A stretch of 64,000 bases of DNA from Roseisalinus antarcticus (GTDB lineage: Bacteria; Pseudomonadota; Alphaproteobacteria; Rhodobacterales; Rhodobacteraceae), in contig NZ_FWFZ01000001.1 of the NCBI RefSeq assembly GCF_900172355.1, forward strand, positions 186,001-250,000. Direction: 5' to 3'. Shown here piece by piece: positions 36,217-44,783 of the stretch (position 1 is the first letter of the stretch; every line of letters begins with the position of its first letter). Below the pieces are notes generated by a model. That model was not told where the DNA came from and did no database searches. It worked only from the letters and a program-made list of their open reading frames with translations. The position numbers and the translations under genes are program-made.

Positions 36217-37347
36217 TCAGCGCGCCGAGAGCCGGTCGCCCAGAAGCGACAGGACCGCCTCGGGCGGCACGTCCGAGGTCACGAAGGCCTCCCCGATGGC
36301 GCGGGCCAGAATGAAGTTCAGCCGGCCGTCGACCACCTTCTTGTCCTGACCCATCAGCGACAGCAGCGCCTCGGGGCCCGGCAGCTCTCCGGGAATATCC
36401 GAAAGGTCCGCCTTCATGCCCATCGCCTTGAGATGGGCCCGCACGCGGCTTGGCTCTTCTTGCGAACAAAGACCAAGCCGGGCCGACAGCTCGAACGCCA
36501 GCCCGCAGCCGATCGCGACCCCCTCGCCGTGCAGCAGCCGGTCGGAATAGCCCGTGGCGGCCTCCAGCGCGTGACAGAAGGTGTGGCCGAGGTTCAGCAG
36601 CGCCCGGTCGCCCTGCTCGGTCTCGTCCCGCACGACGATCTCGGCCTTCATCTCGACCGAGCGGCGCACCGCGCGTACGCAGGCGGCCCGGTCCCGGCGC
36701 AGCTCCGGGCCGGTCTGCTCCAGCCAGTCGAAGAAGGCGGGATCACCCAGCAGGCCGTATTTCACCACCTCGCCGTAGCCGGCCAGGAAGTCGCGGTCCG
36801 GCAGGGTCGCCAGCAGGTCGGTGTCGGCCAGGACCCGCACCGGCTGGTGAAAGGCGCCGACCAGGTTCTTGCCCTGGGGCGCGTTGATCCCGGTCTTGCC
36901 GCCAACCGAGCTGTCGACCTGCGCCAGAAGGGTCGTGGGGATCTGCACGAAGCGCACGCCGCGCCGGACCACGGCCGCGGCAAAGCCCGCGAGGTCCCCG
37001 ATCACGCCGCCGCCGAAGGCCACGACCAGGTCGCCCCGCTCGACGCGTTCCGACAGCAGCCATTCCACCGCGCGGGTGAACTGCGGCCAGCCCTTCGTGG
37101 CCTCCCCGGGAGGCAGGGCGAGGGCGGTCATCTCTATGCCGGCCGCTGACAGCCCGTCGCGCAATCCCTCCAGATGCGCGGCGGCGACCCGGTCCTCGGT
37201 CAGGACCGCGACCCGGGGGCGGCGCAGAAGCGGCGCGATCTCGGCGCCCGCCCGGGCCAGCAGCCCGGGACCGATCCGGACCTCATAGGCCCGCCCCGGC
37301 AGGTCGACGCGAACCGTCTCTATCTGGTGGTCGGCACCGTCATGCAT
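36217..37347 (-). CDS. aroB: 3-dehydroquinate synthase
   Basis: A 376-residue enzyme of the shikimate pathway that converts DAHP to 3-dehydroquinate using NAD+ and a metal. The NAD site appears as VVAFGGGVIGDLAGFAAA, the metal/substrate region as VGGKTGINAPQGKN, and a metal-binding His occurs in LNLGHTFCHALE. I chose ATG 37347, overlapping the aroK stop by 8 bp; the upstream frame lies within aroK. The product feeds aromatic amino acid synthesis. Confidence 0.95.
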   Translation of the reverse strand: MHDGADHQIETVRVDLPGRAYEVRIGPGLLARAGAEIAPLLRRPRVAVLTEDRVAAAHLEGLRDGLSAAGIEMTALALPPGEATKGWPQFTRAVEWLLSERVERGDLVVAFGGGVIGDLAGFAAAVVRRGVRFVQIPTTLLAQVDSSVGGKTGINAPQGKNLVGAFHQPVRVLADTDLLATLPDRDFLAGYGEVVKYGLLGDPAFFDWLEQTGPELRRDRAACVRAVRRSVEMKAEIVVRDETEQGDRALLNLGHTFCHALEAATGYSDRLLHGEGVAIGCGLAFELSARLGLCSQEEPSRVRAHLKAMGMKADLSDIPGELPGPEALLSLMGQDKKVVDGRLNFILARAIGEAFVTSDVPPEAVLSLLGDRLSAR

Positions 37348-37930
37348 CGTCACTCTCCAGCACGTCCGGCCGCCCGGCGAGAGCCCGGACAACGGCATCG
37401 GTCATCTCCTCGATGGAATATTTCGGATCGGCCTTCACCGAAAGGTCGGCGAGCCGATAGATCGGCACACGCGCCTCGTAGATCTCGACCAGGGTCCGGC
37501 GCGGGTCGGCGGTGCGCAGCAGCGGGCGGGTCTGCTTGTGGCGCACCCGTTCCCACAGAAGATCCACATCGGCATCGAGCCAGAGCGCCACGCCGGCCTC
37601 CGAGATCGCGCGGCGGTTGCGCTCGGCCAGAAAGGCGCCGCCCCCGGTCGACAGCACCGCGGGCTCGGCCCGCAGCAGGCGGGCGATCACCTCGGCCTCG
37701 CGGTCGCGAAAGAACGGCTCTCCGTCGCGGGCGAAGATCTCGGCGATGGTGGCGGCCGCGGCGGCCTCGATCTCGTGATCCGAATCGACGAACGGCATAG
37801 ACAACCGGGCGGCAAGCGCCTTTCCGATGGCCGTCTTGCCCGATCCCATCATCCCCACCAGGGTCACCGTCTTGCGCAGCCGTCCGCCCGGCCTGCTCCG
37901 CGATACGCCGCTATCCTGTTGCTCTGCCAT
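37340..37930 (-). CDS. aroK: Shikimate kinase
   Basis: A 196-residue P-loop kinase that phosphorylates shikimate with ATP. Walker A is LVGMMGSGKTAIGKALA at about 25-41. The shikimate-binding residues lie in PFVDSDHEIE and STGGGAFL. I chose ATG 37930 because AAAGGAC sits right before it; ATG 37942 would add four residues and include that ribosome site. It is translationally linked to aroB. Confidence 0.94.
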   Translation of the reverse strand: MAEQQDSGVSRSRPGGRLRKTVTLVGMMGSGKTAIGKALAARLSMPFVDSDHEIEAAAAATIAEIFARDGEPFFRDREAEVIARLLRAEPAVLSTGGGAFLAERNRRAISEAGVALWLDADVDLLWERVRHKQTRPLLRTADPRRTLVEIYEARVPIYRLADLSVKADPKYSIEEMTDAVVRALAGRPDVLESDDA

Positions 37931-38001
37931 GTCCTTTCGCATCCGCCCCCCGTGGCCCCGGTCGGCATCCCACCGCCCGTTGCCGGAATTTCGCTCCTCT
38001 T

Positions 38002-38033
38002 TGGCGTGAACTCTGCCGAAAGGCCATATATAA
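38002..38033 (+). promoter_or_regulatory. Possible promoter of the 52-aa/526-aa gene pair
   Basis: TTGGCG at 38002-38007 and CATATATAA at 38026-38034 (18-20 bp apart) make a plausible promoter pointing to the gene at 38111, in the 180-bp gap after divergent aroK. This AT-rich spot stands out from its surroundings. Pattern only. Confidence 0.35.
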
Positions 38034-38110
38034 GTCGAACCGAACCGGGGCGAGATGTGCCCGGAAGGCAGGTCCCGAACCGGGTTTGGGGGAAACGAGA
38101 GCAGGCGACG

Positions 38111-38269
38111 ATGCTTTGGCGATTGATCAAGTTCCTATTCGTGATTCTGATCCTGGGCGGCATCGCCCTGGTGGGCTACGCCTATGTCGGGCCGGTGTTC
38201 TTCCCCGACGATTTCGACCCGCAGCAATCCGAGATCGTCCTGCCCGTGACGCTGGAGCCGCAGCCGTGA
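38111..38269 (+). CDS. 52-residue single-span membrane protein upstream of the secreted 526-aa protein
   Basis: The product has one hydrophobic helix (about residues 5-28, LIKFLFVILILGGIALVGYA) and a short C-terminal tail that probably faces the periplasm. The end overlaps the next gene by 4 bp (GTGA), which supports real translation and coupling. No known domain. Similar tiny ORFs beside aroK and xerD are, to my knowledge, common in Rhodobacteraceae. Confidence 0.8.
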   Translation: MLWRLIKFLFVILILGGIALVGYAYVGPVFFPDDFDPQQSEIVLPVTLEPQP

Positions 38270-39846
38270 GAGCACTGCTCGTCAGCCTGGCCCTGGCGAT
38301 CGCTGCGCCGGGCCTCGCTCAGGAGGCCCCGCCCCCCCCGGATCCGACCGGCCGGCCCCTGTCGGCGATCGACTGGCTGTCCGAAAGCGTCCGGGCCCCC
38401 GACCCGCTGGCCATCGGCCAGGGCCGGGGCCGGGTCACCACCGGCATCGACGAAGCCCCCGTGGCCACCGACGCCACCGCGCCGCAGGTCACGGTGATGC
38501 CCCTCGGTGCGGCCTCGCCGGACCCGATCGGCCTGCTGCCGTCCAGCGTGACGGGCCTGCCGCGCACGCTCTGGGCGGGGTCGGACGAAACCGTGGTCGC
38601 GACCCTCATCGCCGCCGAACTGATCGAGACCCTGCCGGCGATGCGCGACCTTATGCGGATGCTGCTGCTGGCCGAGGCCGACCCGCCGCGCACGGCCGGG
38701 CCGGATGGCACGCTGTTTCTCGCGCGGATAGACAAGCTGCTCGATCTTGGCGCACTGGACCCGGCGTGGGAGATGCTCGACGCCTCGGACCCCGACAGCC
38801 CGCCGCTGTTCCGCCGCTACCTCGACGTGGCGCTGCTGACCGGACGCGAGACGCGGGCCTGCCGGCTGATGGACGAGCGCCCGGAACTGGCGCCGACCCT
38901 CTCGGCCCGGATCTTCTGCCTCGCCCATATCGGCGATTGGCCGGCGGCGGCGCTGACGCTGAACACCGCACGGGTGCTGGGCGACGTCTCTCCGGCCGAG
39001 GAGGCGCTTCTGGCGCGGTTCCTGGACCCCGAGCTGTTTCAAGGCCTGCCGCCGCTGACCGTGCCCGAGCGACCGACACCGCTTGGCTTCCGGCTGCGCG
39101 AGGGCATCGGCGAATCGCTCTCGACCGTCGGCCTGCCCCGCGCCTTCGCCCATGCCGACCTGCGGCCGATCACCGGCTGGAAGGCCCGTCTCGAGGCGGC
39201 CGAGCGGTTGGCCCGGGTCGGGGCCATCGACGATACCGTGCTGCTCGATCTCTATACCCTGCGCCAGCCGGCGGCGTCGGGCAGCGTCTGGGACCGGGCC
39301 GAGGCGATCCAGGCCTTCGACGACGCGCTTCAGACCGGCCGTGCCGAGGATGTCGCGGCCGCCCTCGGGCCCGCCTGGGACGCGATGAAGGCCGCCCGGA
39401 CCGAGACCGCCTTTGCCCGCCTCTTCGCCGCAGAACTGGCCGCCCTGCCCCTCGAGGGCCGCGCGGAGGGGCTCGCCTACCGGATCGGGTTGCTGAGCGA
39501 TTCCTATGAAGAGATCGCGCTCGACCACACGCCGGCCAATGCCGAAGAGGCGATGCTGGCCCAGATCGCCCTGGGCCAGCCGCCGGAGCCCGCGCCGCAA
39601 AGCCAGCCCGCGCTGGCGATCCACACGGCGCTCGCCGGTGCGCCGCCGCCCGAGCGGTTGGCCGGCATGGTCGCCGAAGACCGGCTGGGCGAGGCGATCC
39701 TGCGCGCGATCGCCCTCTTTGATTCCGGGGTCGCGGGCGATCCCGGTGCGCTGACCGAGGCGCTGGCGTTCTTCCGCGCGGTCGGGCTCGAGGACACGGC
39801 CCGGCGGGCGGCGCTGCAACTGATCATCCTGGAACGGGCGCCATGA
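38266..39846 (+). CDS. Secreted helical protein of unknown function
   Basis: A 526-residue protein starting with GTG 38266. It has a signal peptide (about 1-18, cleaved after GLA), then a Pro-rich linker and a long, mostly helical, Ala/Leu/Glu-rich body without a recognisable enzyme motif. The helix-rich, repeat-like composition (for example AAERLARVGAIDDTVLLDLY) could be a TPR-like solenoid, but this is not certain. It is overlapped on both sides, by the 52-aa gene and by xerD, so the three are one transcription unit. Confidence 0.8.
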   Translation: MRALLVSLALAIAAPGLAQEAPPPPDPTGRPLSAIDWLSESVRAPDPLAIGQGRGRVTTGIDEAPVATDATAPQVTVMPLGAASPDPIGLLPSSVTGLPRTLWAGSDETVVATLIAAELIETLPAMRDLMRMLLLAEADPPRTAGPDGTLFLARIDKLLDLGALDPAWEMLDASDPDSPPLFRRYLDVALLTGRETRACRLMDERPELAPTLSARIFCLAHIGDWPAAALTLNTARVLGDVSPAEEALLARFLDPELFQGLPPLTVPERPTPLGFRLREGIGESLSTVGLPRAFAHADLRPITGWKARLEAAERLARVGAIDDTVLLDLYTLRQPAASGSVWDRAEAIQAFDDALQTGRAEDVAAALGPAWDAMKAARTETAFARLFAAELAALPLEGRAEGLAYRIGLLSDSYEEIALDHTPANAEEAMLAQIALGQPPEPAPQSQPALAIHTALAGAPPPERLAGMVAEDRLGEAILRAIALFDSGVAGDPGALTEALAFFRAVGLEDTARRAALQLIILERAP

Positions 39847-40784
39847 GCGCCGCCGACCGGCCCATGGGCCACTGGATCCAGGCGTTCCTGGAGGCCCAGG
39901 CGGCGGAGCTCGACGCCGCCACCAACACCCAGCTTGCCTACGGCCGGGATCTGAAGGATTTCGCCGATTGGCTGGGCGGGCGACAGCTCCATTTCGCGAC
40001 GGCCAGCCAGGACGATGTCGAAGGCTACCTGATCCATTGCGAGGCGCAGGGGCTGGCCCGCTCGACCCGGGCGCGGCGGCTCTCGGCGATCAAGCAGATC
40101 TACCGCTTCGCGTTCGAGGAAGGCTGGCGCGAGCAGAACCCCGCGATCCGCATCGCAGGGCCGGGCCGGGAAAAGCGCCTGCCCAAGACCCTGGAGGTGG
40201 ACGAGGTCGACCGGCTTCTGGCCGCCGCGGGCAGCACCTCGGACCCGCTGCGCAACACCTGCCTGATGGAGCTGCTCTATGCCACGGGGATGCGGGTGAC
40301 CGAGCTTGTCTCGCTGCCCGTCTCGGCCGCGCGGGGCGACCCGCGGATGCTGCTGGTGCGGGGCAAGGGCGGCAAGGAACGGATGGTGCCCCTGTCCGAC
40401 GGCGCCCGCGAGGCGACCGCCGACTGGCTGCTGGCCCGCGACGCGGACGAGGACATCGCCCGCATGTCCGGGCGGCCGCCGTCGCGCTTTCTGTTCCCGT
40501 CACGCTCCAAGGCGGGGCACCTGACCCGCCACCGCTTCTTCACGCTGATCAAGGAGATCGCGGTGCTGGCCGGCGTCTCTCCGGACAAGGTGACGCCGCA
40601 CACCCTGCGCCACGCCTTCGCCACGCACCTGCTTGCCGGCGGCGCGGACCTGCGCTCGATCCAGACGCTGCTGGGCCATGCCGACGTGGGCACGACCGAG
40701 ATCTACACCCACGTGCTGGACCAGCGGCTCAAGGATCTGGTGCTGATGCATCACCCGCTGGTCAAGGATGGCGGGACGTCTTGA
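39843..40784 (+). CDS. xerD: Tyrosine recombinase XerD
   Basis: A 313-residue tyrosine recombinase. The N-terminal core-binding domain spans about 8-95 and the catalytic domain about 110-305. The catalytic residues are R151 (ATGMRVTEL), K175 (VRGKGGKER), H253 and R256 (HTLRHAFATH), H279 (LLGHADVGTT) and Y288. The set is complete, so the enzyme should be active. XerD with XerC resolves chromosome dimers at dif. The neighbourhood (aroK, corC) is that of the housekeeping gene rather than of an integron or phage, and no attachment site was seen. Confidence 0.92.
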   Translation: MSAADRPMGHWIQAFLEAQAAELDAATNTQLAYGRDLKDFADWLGGRQLHFATASQDDVEGYLIHCEAQGLARSTRARRLSAIKQIYRFAFEEGWREQNPAIRIAGPGREKRLPKTLEVDEVDRLLAAAGSTSDPLRNTCLMELLYATGMRVTELVSLPVSAARGDPRMLLVRGKGGKERMVPLSDGAREATADWLLARDADEDIARMSGRPPSRFLFPSRSKAGHLTRHRFFTLIKEIAVLAGVSPDKVTPHTLRHAFATHLLAGGADLRSIQTLLGHADVGTTEIYTHVLDQRLKDLVLMHHPLVKDGGTS

Positions 40785-40835
40785 ACCACGCGGGCTTCGG
40801 CCCCATAACCGCCCGAACCTCATCAGTAGAGTATC

Positions 40836-42143
40836 ATGGACCCCGCTTCATTCGACGGCGCCTTCTGGATCACTTCCGGCGCGATCCTTTTCCTTCTCGT
40901 GCTCTCGGGCTTCTTCTCGGGCTCCGAGACCGCGCTGACCGCCGCCTCGCGCGGCAAGCTCCGCTCGGCCGCGGACCGGGGCAGCAAGGGCGCCGAGCGG
41001 GCGCTGGTCATCACCGAGGACAACGAGCGGCTGATCGGCTCCGTCCTGCTGGGCAACAACCTGGTCAACATCCTGGCCACGTCGCTCGCGACCGCCCTCT
41101 TCACCCGGGTGTTCGGCGACAACGGCGTGGCGATGGCGACGCTGGTGATGACGGCACTTGTGCTTGTTTTCGCCGAGGTGTTGCCCAAGACCTATGCGAT
41201 CACCAACCCCGAATCCGCCGCCTCGGCGGTCGCGCGGCCCATCGCGCTGGTGGTGAAGATCTTCGCGCCGATCGTGTCTTTCGTGCGCCTTCTGGTGCGC
41301 GGGGTGCTGCGGCTTTTCGGCATCAGGACCGACCCCGACGCCCACCTGCTGGCCTTCCGCGAGGAAATCGCCGGCGCCCTCTCGATCGGCCGCTCCGAAG
41401 GGGTGGTCGAGAAAGAGGACCGCGACCGGATCCTCGGGGCGCTCGACCTCGGCGACCGTTTCGTCGAAGAGATCATGCTCCACCGCTCCGGCATCGAGAT
41501 GATCGACGCCGACCTGCCCCCGCGCGAGATCCTGCGCCGCTGCCTCGACAGCCAGCACACCCGGCTGCCGCTGTTCCGCGAGGACCATGAGAACATCGTC
41601 GGCGTCCTGCACGCCAAGGAGCTTCTGCGCGCCATGCACCGCCTGGCCGAGGACGGCGAGGTCACCGCCGAAGAGCTGGCCCATTTCGACGTGATGAGCG
41701 TCGCGATGGAGCCCTATTTCGTGCCCGAGACCACGACGCTCGACGACCAGATGCGCGAGTTCCTCAAGCGGCACACCCATTTCGCCCTCGTGGTGGACGA
41801 ATACGGCACGTTGCAGGGGCTGATCACGCTCGAGGACATCCTCGAAGAGATCGTGGGCGAGATCACCGACGAATTCGACATGGAGGAAGAGAACCATTTC
41901 GAGCGCACCGAGGACGGCGCCTATATGGTGGACGGCGGCACGACGATCCGCGACCTGAACCGGGCGCTGGACTGGGACCTGCCGGACCTGGAGGCCAATA
42001 CCATCGCCGGGCTCGTGATCCACGAGGCGCAGATGATCCCGACCGAGGGCCAGGTCTTTGCCTTCCACGGCTTCCGCTTCGAGGTGATCGGCAAGGAAGA
42101 GAACCGCCTGTCCCTGCTCAAGGTCCGCCCCGCCGACGACTGA
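40836..42143 (+). CDS. CorC/CNNM-type membrane protein with CBS domains
   Basis: A 435-residue protein with an N-terminal DUF21/CNNM membrane domain (about 1-190), a pair of CBS domains (about 205-330, e.g. IMLHRSGIEMIDAD and FALVVDEYGTLQGLITLEDI) and a C-terminal CorC_HlyC domain. Such proteins are linked to Mg2+/Co2+ export or resistance and are often mislabelled hemolysins. It lies 51 bp after xerD. Confidence 0.92.
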   Translation: MDPASFDGAFWITSGAILFLLVLSGFFSGSETALTAASRGKLRSAADRGSKGAERALVITEDNERLIGSVLLGNNLVNILATSLATALFTRVFGDNGVAMATLVMTALVLVFAEVLPKTYAITNPESAASAVARPIALVVKIFAPIVSFVRLLVRGVLRLFGIRTDPDAHLLAFREEIAGALSIGRSEGVVEKEDRDRILGALDLGDRFVEEIMLHRSGIEMIDADLPPREILRRCLDSQHTRLPLFREDHENIVGVLHAKELLRAMHRLAEDGEVTAEELAHFDVMSVAMEPYFVPETTTLDDQMREFLKRHTHFALVVDEYGTLQGLITLEDILEEIVGEITDEFDMEEENHFERTEDGAYMVDGGTTIRDLNRALDWDLPDLEANTIAGLVIHEAQMIPTEGQVFAFHGFRFEVIGKEENRLSLLKVRPADD

Positions 42144-42168
42144 ACCCGGGGGGCCGTAACGGCGCAGC

Positions 42169-43710
42169 CTAGCGCCCCTTGAAGATCGTCCCGAAGATGC
42201 CGCGCACGATGCGCCGGCCGGTGGTGCCTTTCAGCTCCTTGACGAGCGCATCGGCCATGGCGCCGCCGATGCGGGTGCCGGTCCCGGGCCGCGGCGCGTC
42301 ACGCGGGGGCGACCGGCGGGCGCCGTCATAGCGGCGGCCATGGGTGAACTCACGGTCCTCGTGCGGCACCCCGGCCTGCTGCGCCTCGGCCGCATCCACG
42401 CCCCGTGCCGCCGCCTCGGCCCGACGCCGGAGCATCTCGGCCGCGGAGTCGCGATCGACCTTGGTGTCGTATTTTCCGCCCAGCGGCGAGGCTGCCATGA
42501 CCTCCGCCCGTTCCTCCGGCGTGATCGGGCCGAGATGCGAGGACGGCGGCCGGATGAGCGTGCGCTGCGCCACGCCGGGCACACCCTTGCGTTCCAGCAG
42601 CGAGGTCACCGCCTCGCCCGTCCCGACCTCGGAAATCGCCTGCGCAGTGTCGAAGGCCGGGTTGTCGCGATAGGTCTCGGCGGCGAGCTTCAGCGCCTTG
42701 CGGTCCTTCGCCGTGAACACCCGCAGCGCGTGCTGGACCCTGTTGCCGAGCTGGCCCAGCACGTCCTCGGGCACGTCCGTCGGGTTCTGGGTGACGAAGA
42801 ACACCCCCACCCCCTTGGACCGGATCAGCCGGGCCACCTGTTCCACCTTGTCGGTCAGCGCCTTGGGGGCATCGTCGAACAGCAGGTGCGCCTCGTCGAA
42901 GAAGAACACCAGCTTGGGCTTGTCCGGGTTGCCGACCTCGGGCAGCGTCTCGAACAATTCCGACAGCAGCCACAGCAGGAAGGTCGCGTAGAGCTTGGGC
43001 GATTGCATCAGCGTATCGGCCGCGAGGATGTTGATCCGGCCCCGTCCCGCGGGATCGGTGTCCATCATGTCCGCCAGCTCCAGCGCCGGCTCGCCGAAAA
43101 GCGCGGCGCCGCCCTGGTTTTCCAGCACCAGAAGCGCCCGCTGGATCGCGCCCACCGACGCGGTGGCGACATTGCCGTAGCGGATCGACAGCTCGTCCTG
43201 GTTCTGCCCGACCCAGACCAGCAGCGCCTGCAGGTCCTCGAGATCCAGGAGCGGCAGCCCCTGCTCGTCCGCCACGCGGAAGGCGACGTTCAGCACGCCC
43301 TCCTGCACATCCGTGAGGGCCAGAAGCCGCGCAAGCAGCAGCGGCCCCATTTCGGACACCGTGGTGCGGACCGGATGGCCCTGCGCCCCGAAGAGATCCC
43401 AGAACGTCACCGGCGACTTGTCATAGACCAGGTCAAGACCGATGGTCCCGGCCCGCGCCGTGAACGCCTCGTGCAGCTTGAAGGCGGCCGATCCCGACTT
43501 GGCCAGCCCCGACAGATCGCCCTTCACATCGGACAGGAACACCGGCACGCCGTTGGCCGAAAAGCCCTCGGCCAGGATCTGCAGCGTCACTGTCTTGCCG
43601 GTGCCCGTGGCGCCCGCGATCAGCCCGTGGCGGTTCGCGTATTCCAGCAAGAGCTCTTGCGGCGCCCCGTAATCTGGCCCGCCACCGCCGATGAAAATGC
43701 TCGTTGCCAT
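42169..43710 (-). CDS. HerA-like ATPase (DUF853)
   Basis: A 513-residue P-loop ATPase of the bacterial HerA-like/DUF853 family. Walker A is GATGTGKT (33-40), Walker B is LVFFFDEAHLLF, and an arginine-finger region follows. The C-terminal 90 residues are charged and Ala-rich. Its role is undefined; archaeal HerA acts in DNA end resection, but this bacterial group lacks a NurA partner here. I chose ATG 43710 because the domain starts directly after it. Confidence 0.88.
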   Translation of the reverse strand: MATSIFIGGGGPDYGAPQELLLEYANRHGLIAGATGTGKTVTLQILAEGFSANGVPVFLSDVKGDLSGLAKSGSAAFKLHEAFTARAGTIGLDLVYDKSPVTFWDLFGAQGHPVRTTVSEMGPLLLARLLALTDVQEGVLNVAFRVADEQGLPLLDLEDLQALLVWVGQNQDELSIRYGNVATASVGAIQRALLVLENQGGAALFGEPALELADMMDTDPAGRGRINILAADTLMQSPKLYATFLLWLLSELFETLPEVGNPDKPKLVFFFDEAHLLFDDAPKALTDKVEQVARLIRSKGVGVFFVTQNPTDVPEDVLGQLGNRVQHALRVFTAKDRKALKLAAETYRDNPAFDTAQAISEVGTGEAVTSLLERKGVPGVAQRTLIRPPSSHLGPITPEERAEVMAASPLGGKYDTKVDRDSAAEMLRRRAEAAARGVDAAEAQQAGVPHEDREFTHGRRYDGARRSPPRDAPRPGTGTRIGGAMADALVKELKGTTGRRIVRGIFGTIFKGR

Positions 43711-43835
43711 GCCGTTGCCTGTTCCTGCCGTTGCGCGTTCCGGTGCAGAATACATCCTTAACCCTTTTGTGCCAGTATCTTGGATGTCATTCCCCGCTCT
43801 CCCTGGGCTGGAATGGCTTCCTCCCTGTCAGACTT

Positions 43836-43861
43836 GCCGCGCCCCCGGGCGCGGCTTTTTT
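43836..43861 (+). terminator. Strong intrinsic terminator without an upstream plus-strand gene
   Basis: GCCGCGCCC and GGGCGCGGC form a 9-bp GC stem with a 2-nt loop, followed at once by six T residues. It points plus-strand. The only plus-strand gene upstream ends at 42143, 1.7 kb away, with herA antisense in between. A short RNA starting between about 43711 and 43810 is the simplest explanation; it would contain a CCTCCCT (anti-Shine-Dalgarno-like) stretch at 43820-43826. Confidence 0.75.
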
Positions 43862-43877
43862 CCGCCGATTTCGGCTG

Positions 43878-43906
43878 TTGACGCGTGGCTCGGGCGCGGA
43901 TACCGT
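43878..43906 (+). promoter_or_regulatory. Candidate sigma70 promoter of the ialB leader
   Basis: TTGACG (43878-43883), an exact 17-bp spacer and TACCGT (43901-43906). It lies just downstream of the strong terminator and upstream of a second terminator-like hairpin and of the IalB-family gene. Confidence 0.5.
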
Positions 43907-43949
43907 TCGCTCATAAGTCGGCCAAGTCCGACAGGGAGAAAATGGGAGA

Positions 43950-43975
43950 AGGGTCCGTGAGGGCCCTTTTTCTTT
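43950..43975 (+). terminator. Terminator or attenuator hairpin in the ialB leader
   Basis: AGGGTCC and GGGCCCT pair around GTGA (one G-T pair) and are followed by TTTTCTTT. It sits about 40 nt after the likely transcription start and 105 bp before the ialB start, so it could release a short RNA or control read-through into ialB. An SD-like AGGGAGAAA before ATG 43943 overlaps it. Confidence 0.55.
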
Positions 43976-44079
43976 GCCGCAAAGGGGCTTGGGCCCTGCT
44001 TGCGCAGTCATTTGATTTGCTCCTGACAGGCCTTGACCATCATGCTAGAGACCTGACCAAACAGGATGGACGGACCTTC

Positions 44080-44715
44080 ATGCTCAAAACATCGACACTT
44101 CCCCTCCTCGCGCTGATTGTCTCGGGCCTGGGCATCCTGCCCGCCCTGGCGCAGGACGAGGCCGCCACCCAGGACGCCGCCCCGACCGAACAGGCCGAGC
44201 CCGGTGCCCCCGACGGCACAGCGCCCGACCTTGATCTGGGCGAGCCGATCGAGGCCGATGGCCCGGTCGTGGGTCAGCCCTACTTCCGCGAAACCTTCGA
44301 GGATTGGTCGCTGCGCTGCATCCGCGCACCCGAGGGCCAGCCGGACCCGTGCGAGCTCTACCAGCTTCTGCGCGACGCCGATGGCAACGAGGTCGCAGAG
44401 ATCAGCATGGTCCCCCTCCCCCCCGGCAACGAGGCCGCGGCGGGCGCCACCATCGTGGCCCCGCTCGAGACGCTGCTGACCGAACAGCTGGTGCTGTCGG
44501 TCGACGGCAGCGCGGCGCGGCGCTATCCGTTCCGGTTCTGCAACCGCGCGGGCTGCGTCGCCCAGATCGGGTTCACGGACGAGCAGGTGAACCAGTTCAA
44601 GCGCGGGGTCGCCGCCCAGCTGCGGCTGGTGCCCGCGGCGGCGCCCGATCAGCAGGTCACCCTGGCCGTCTCGCTTTCGGGCTTCACCGCCGGCTACGAC
44701 GCCGCGACCGAGTAG
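44080..44715 (+). CDS. Invasion-associated locus B (IalB) family periplasmic protein
   Basis: A 211-residue exported protein. The signal peptide is about 1-25 (cleaved after ALA), followed by an acidic low-complexity linker (26-60) and the IalB domain starting YFRETFEDWSLRC, with cysteines in DWSLRC, DPCELY and FRFCNRAGC that may form disulfides. I chose ATG 44080 because it gives the signal peptide; an in-frame ATG at 43943 would hide it. IalB was named in Bartonella, but the family is widespread in non-pathogenic alphaproteobacteria and its role is unclear. Confidence 0.9.
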   Translation: MLKTSTLPLLALIVSGLGILPALAQDEAATQDAAPTEQAEPGAPDGTAPDLDLGEPIEADGPVVGQPYFRETFEDWSLRCIRAPEGQPDPCELYQLLRDADGNEVAEISMVPLPPGNEAAAGATIVAPLETLLTEQLVLSVDGSAARRYPFRFCNRAGCVAQIGFTDEQVNQFKRGVAAQLRLVPAAAPDQQVTLAVSLSGFTAGYDAATE

Positions 44716-44756
44716 CACGCGTTGAACGATCCGCTCCAGGCTCCGCGCCGCCGCCT

Positions 44757-44781
44757 CCGCGGCCGCGCGGACGCGGCCGCG
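44757..44781 (+). repeat. GC-rich inverted repeat with two NotI-like sites before the oxidoreductase
   Basis: GCGGCCGCG and CGCGGCCGC flank a short centre and could form a stable hairpin ending 3 bp before the oxidoreductase start. There is no T-run and no visible ribosome site, so it may limit translation or be an end-of-transcript hairpin for ialB. Confidence 0.4.
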
Positions 44782-44783
44782 TC

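Noticed and set aside
39843-40784. The tyrosine recombinase as an integrase of a mobile island
   Set aside because: Neighbouring genes are housekeeping, the protein has the XerD length and motifs, and no attachment-site duplication was seen.
43943-44079. Longer IalB start at ATG 43943 with its own SD-like sequence
   Set aside because: It would bury the clear signal peptide that begins at 44080 and would translate through a terminator-like hairpin. I kept it only as a possible leader ORF.
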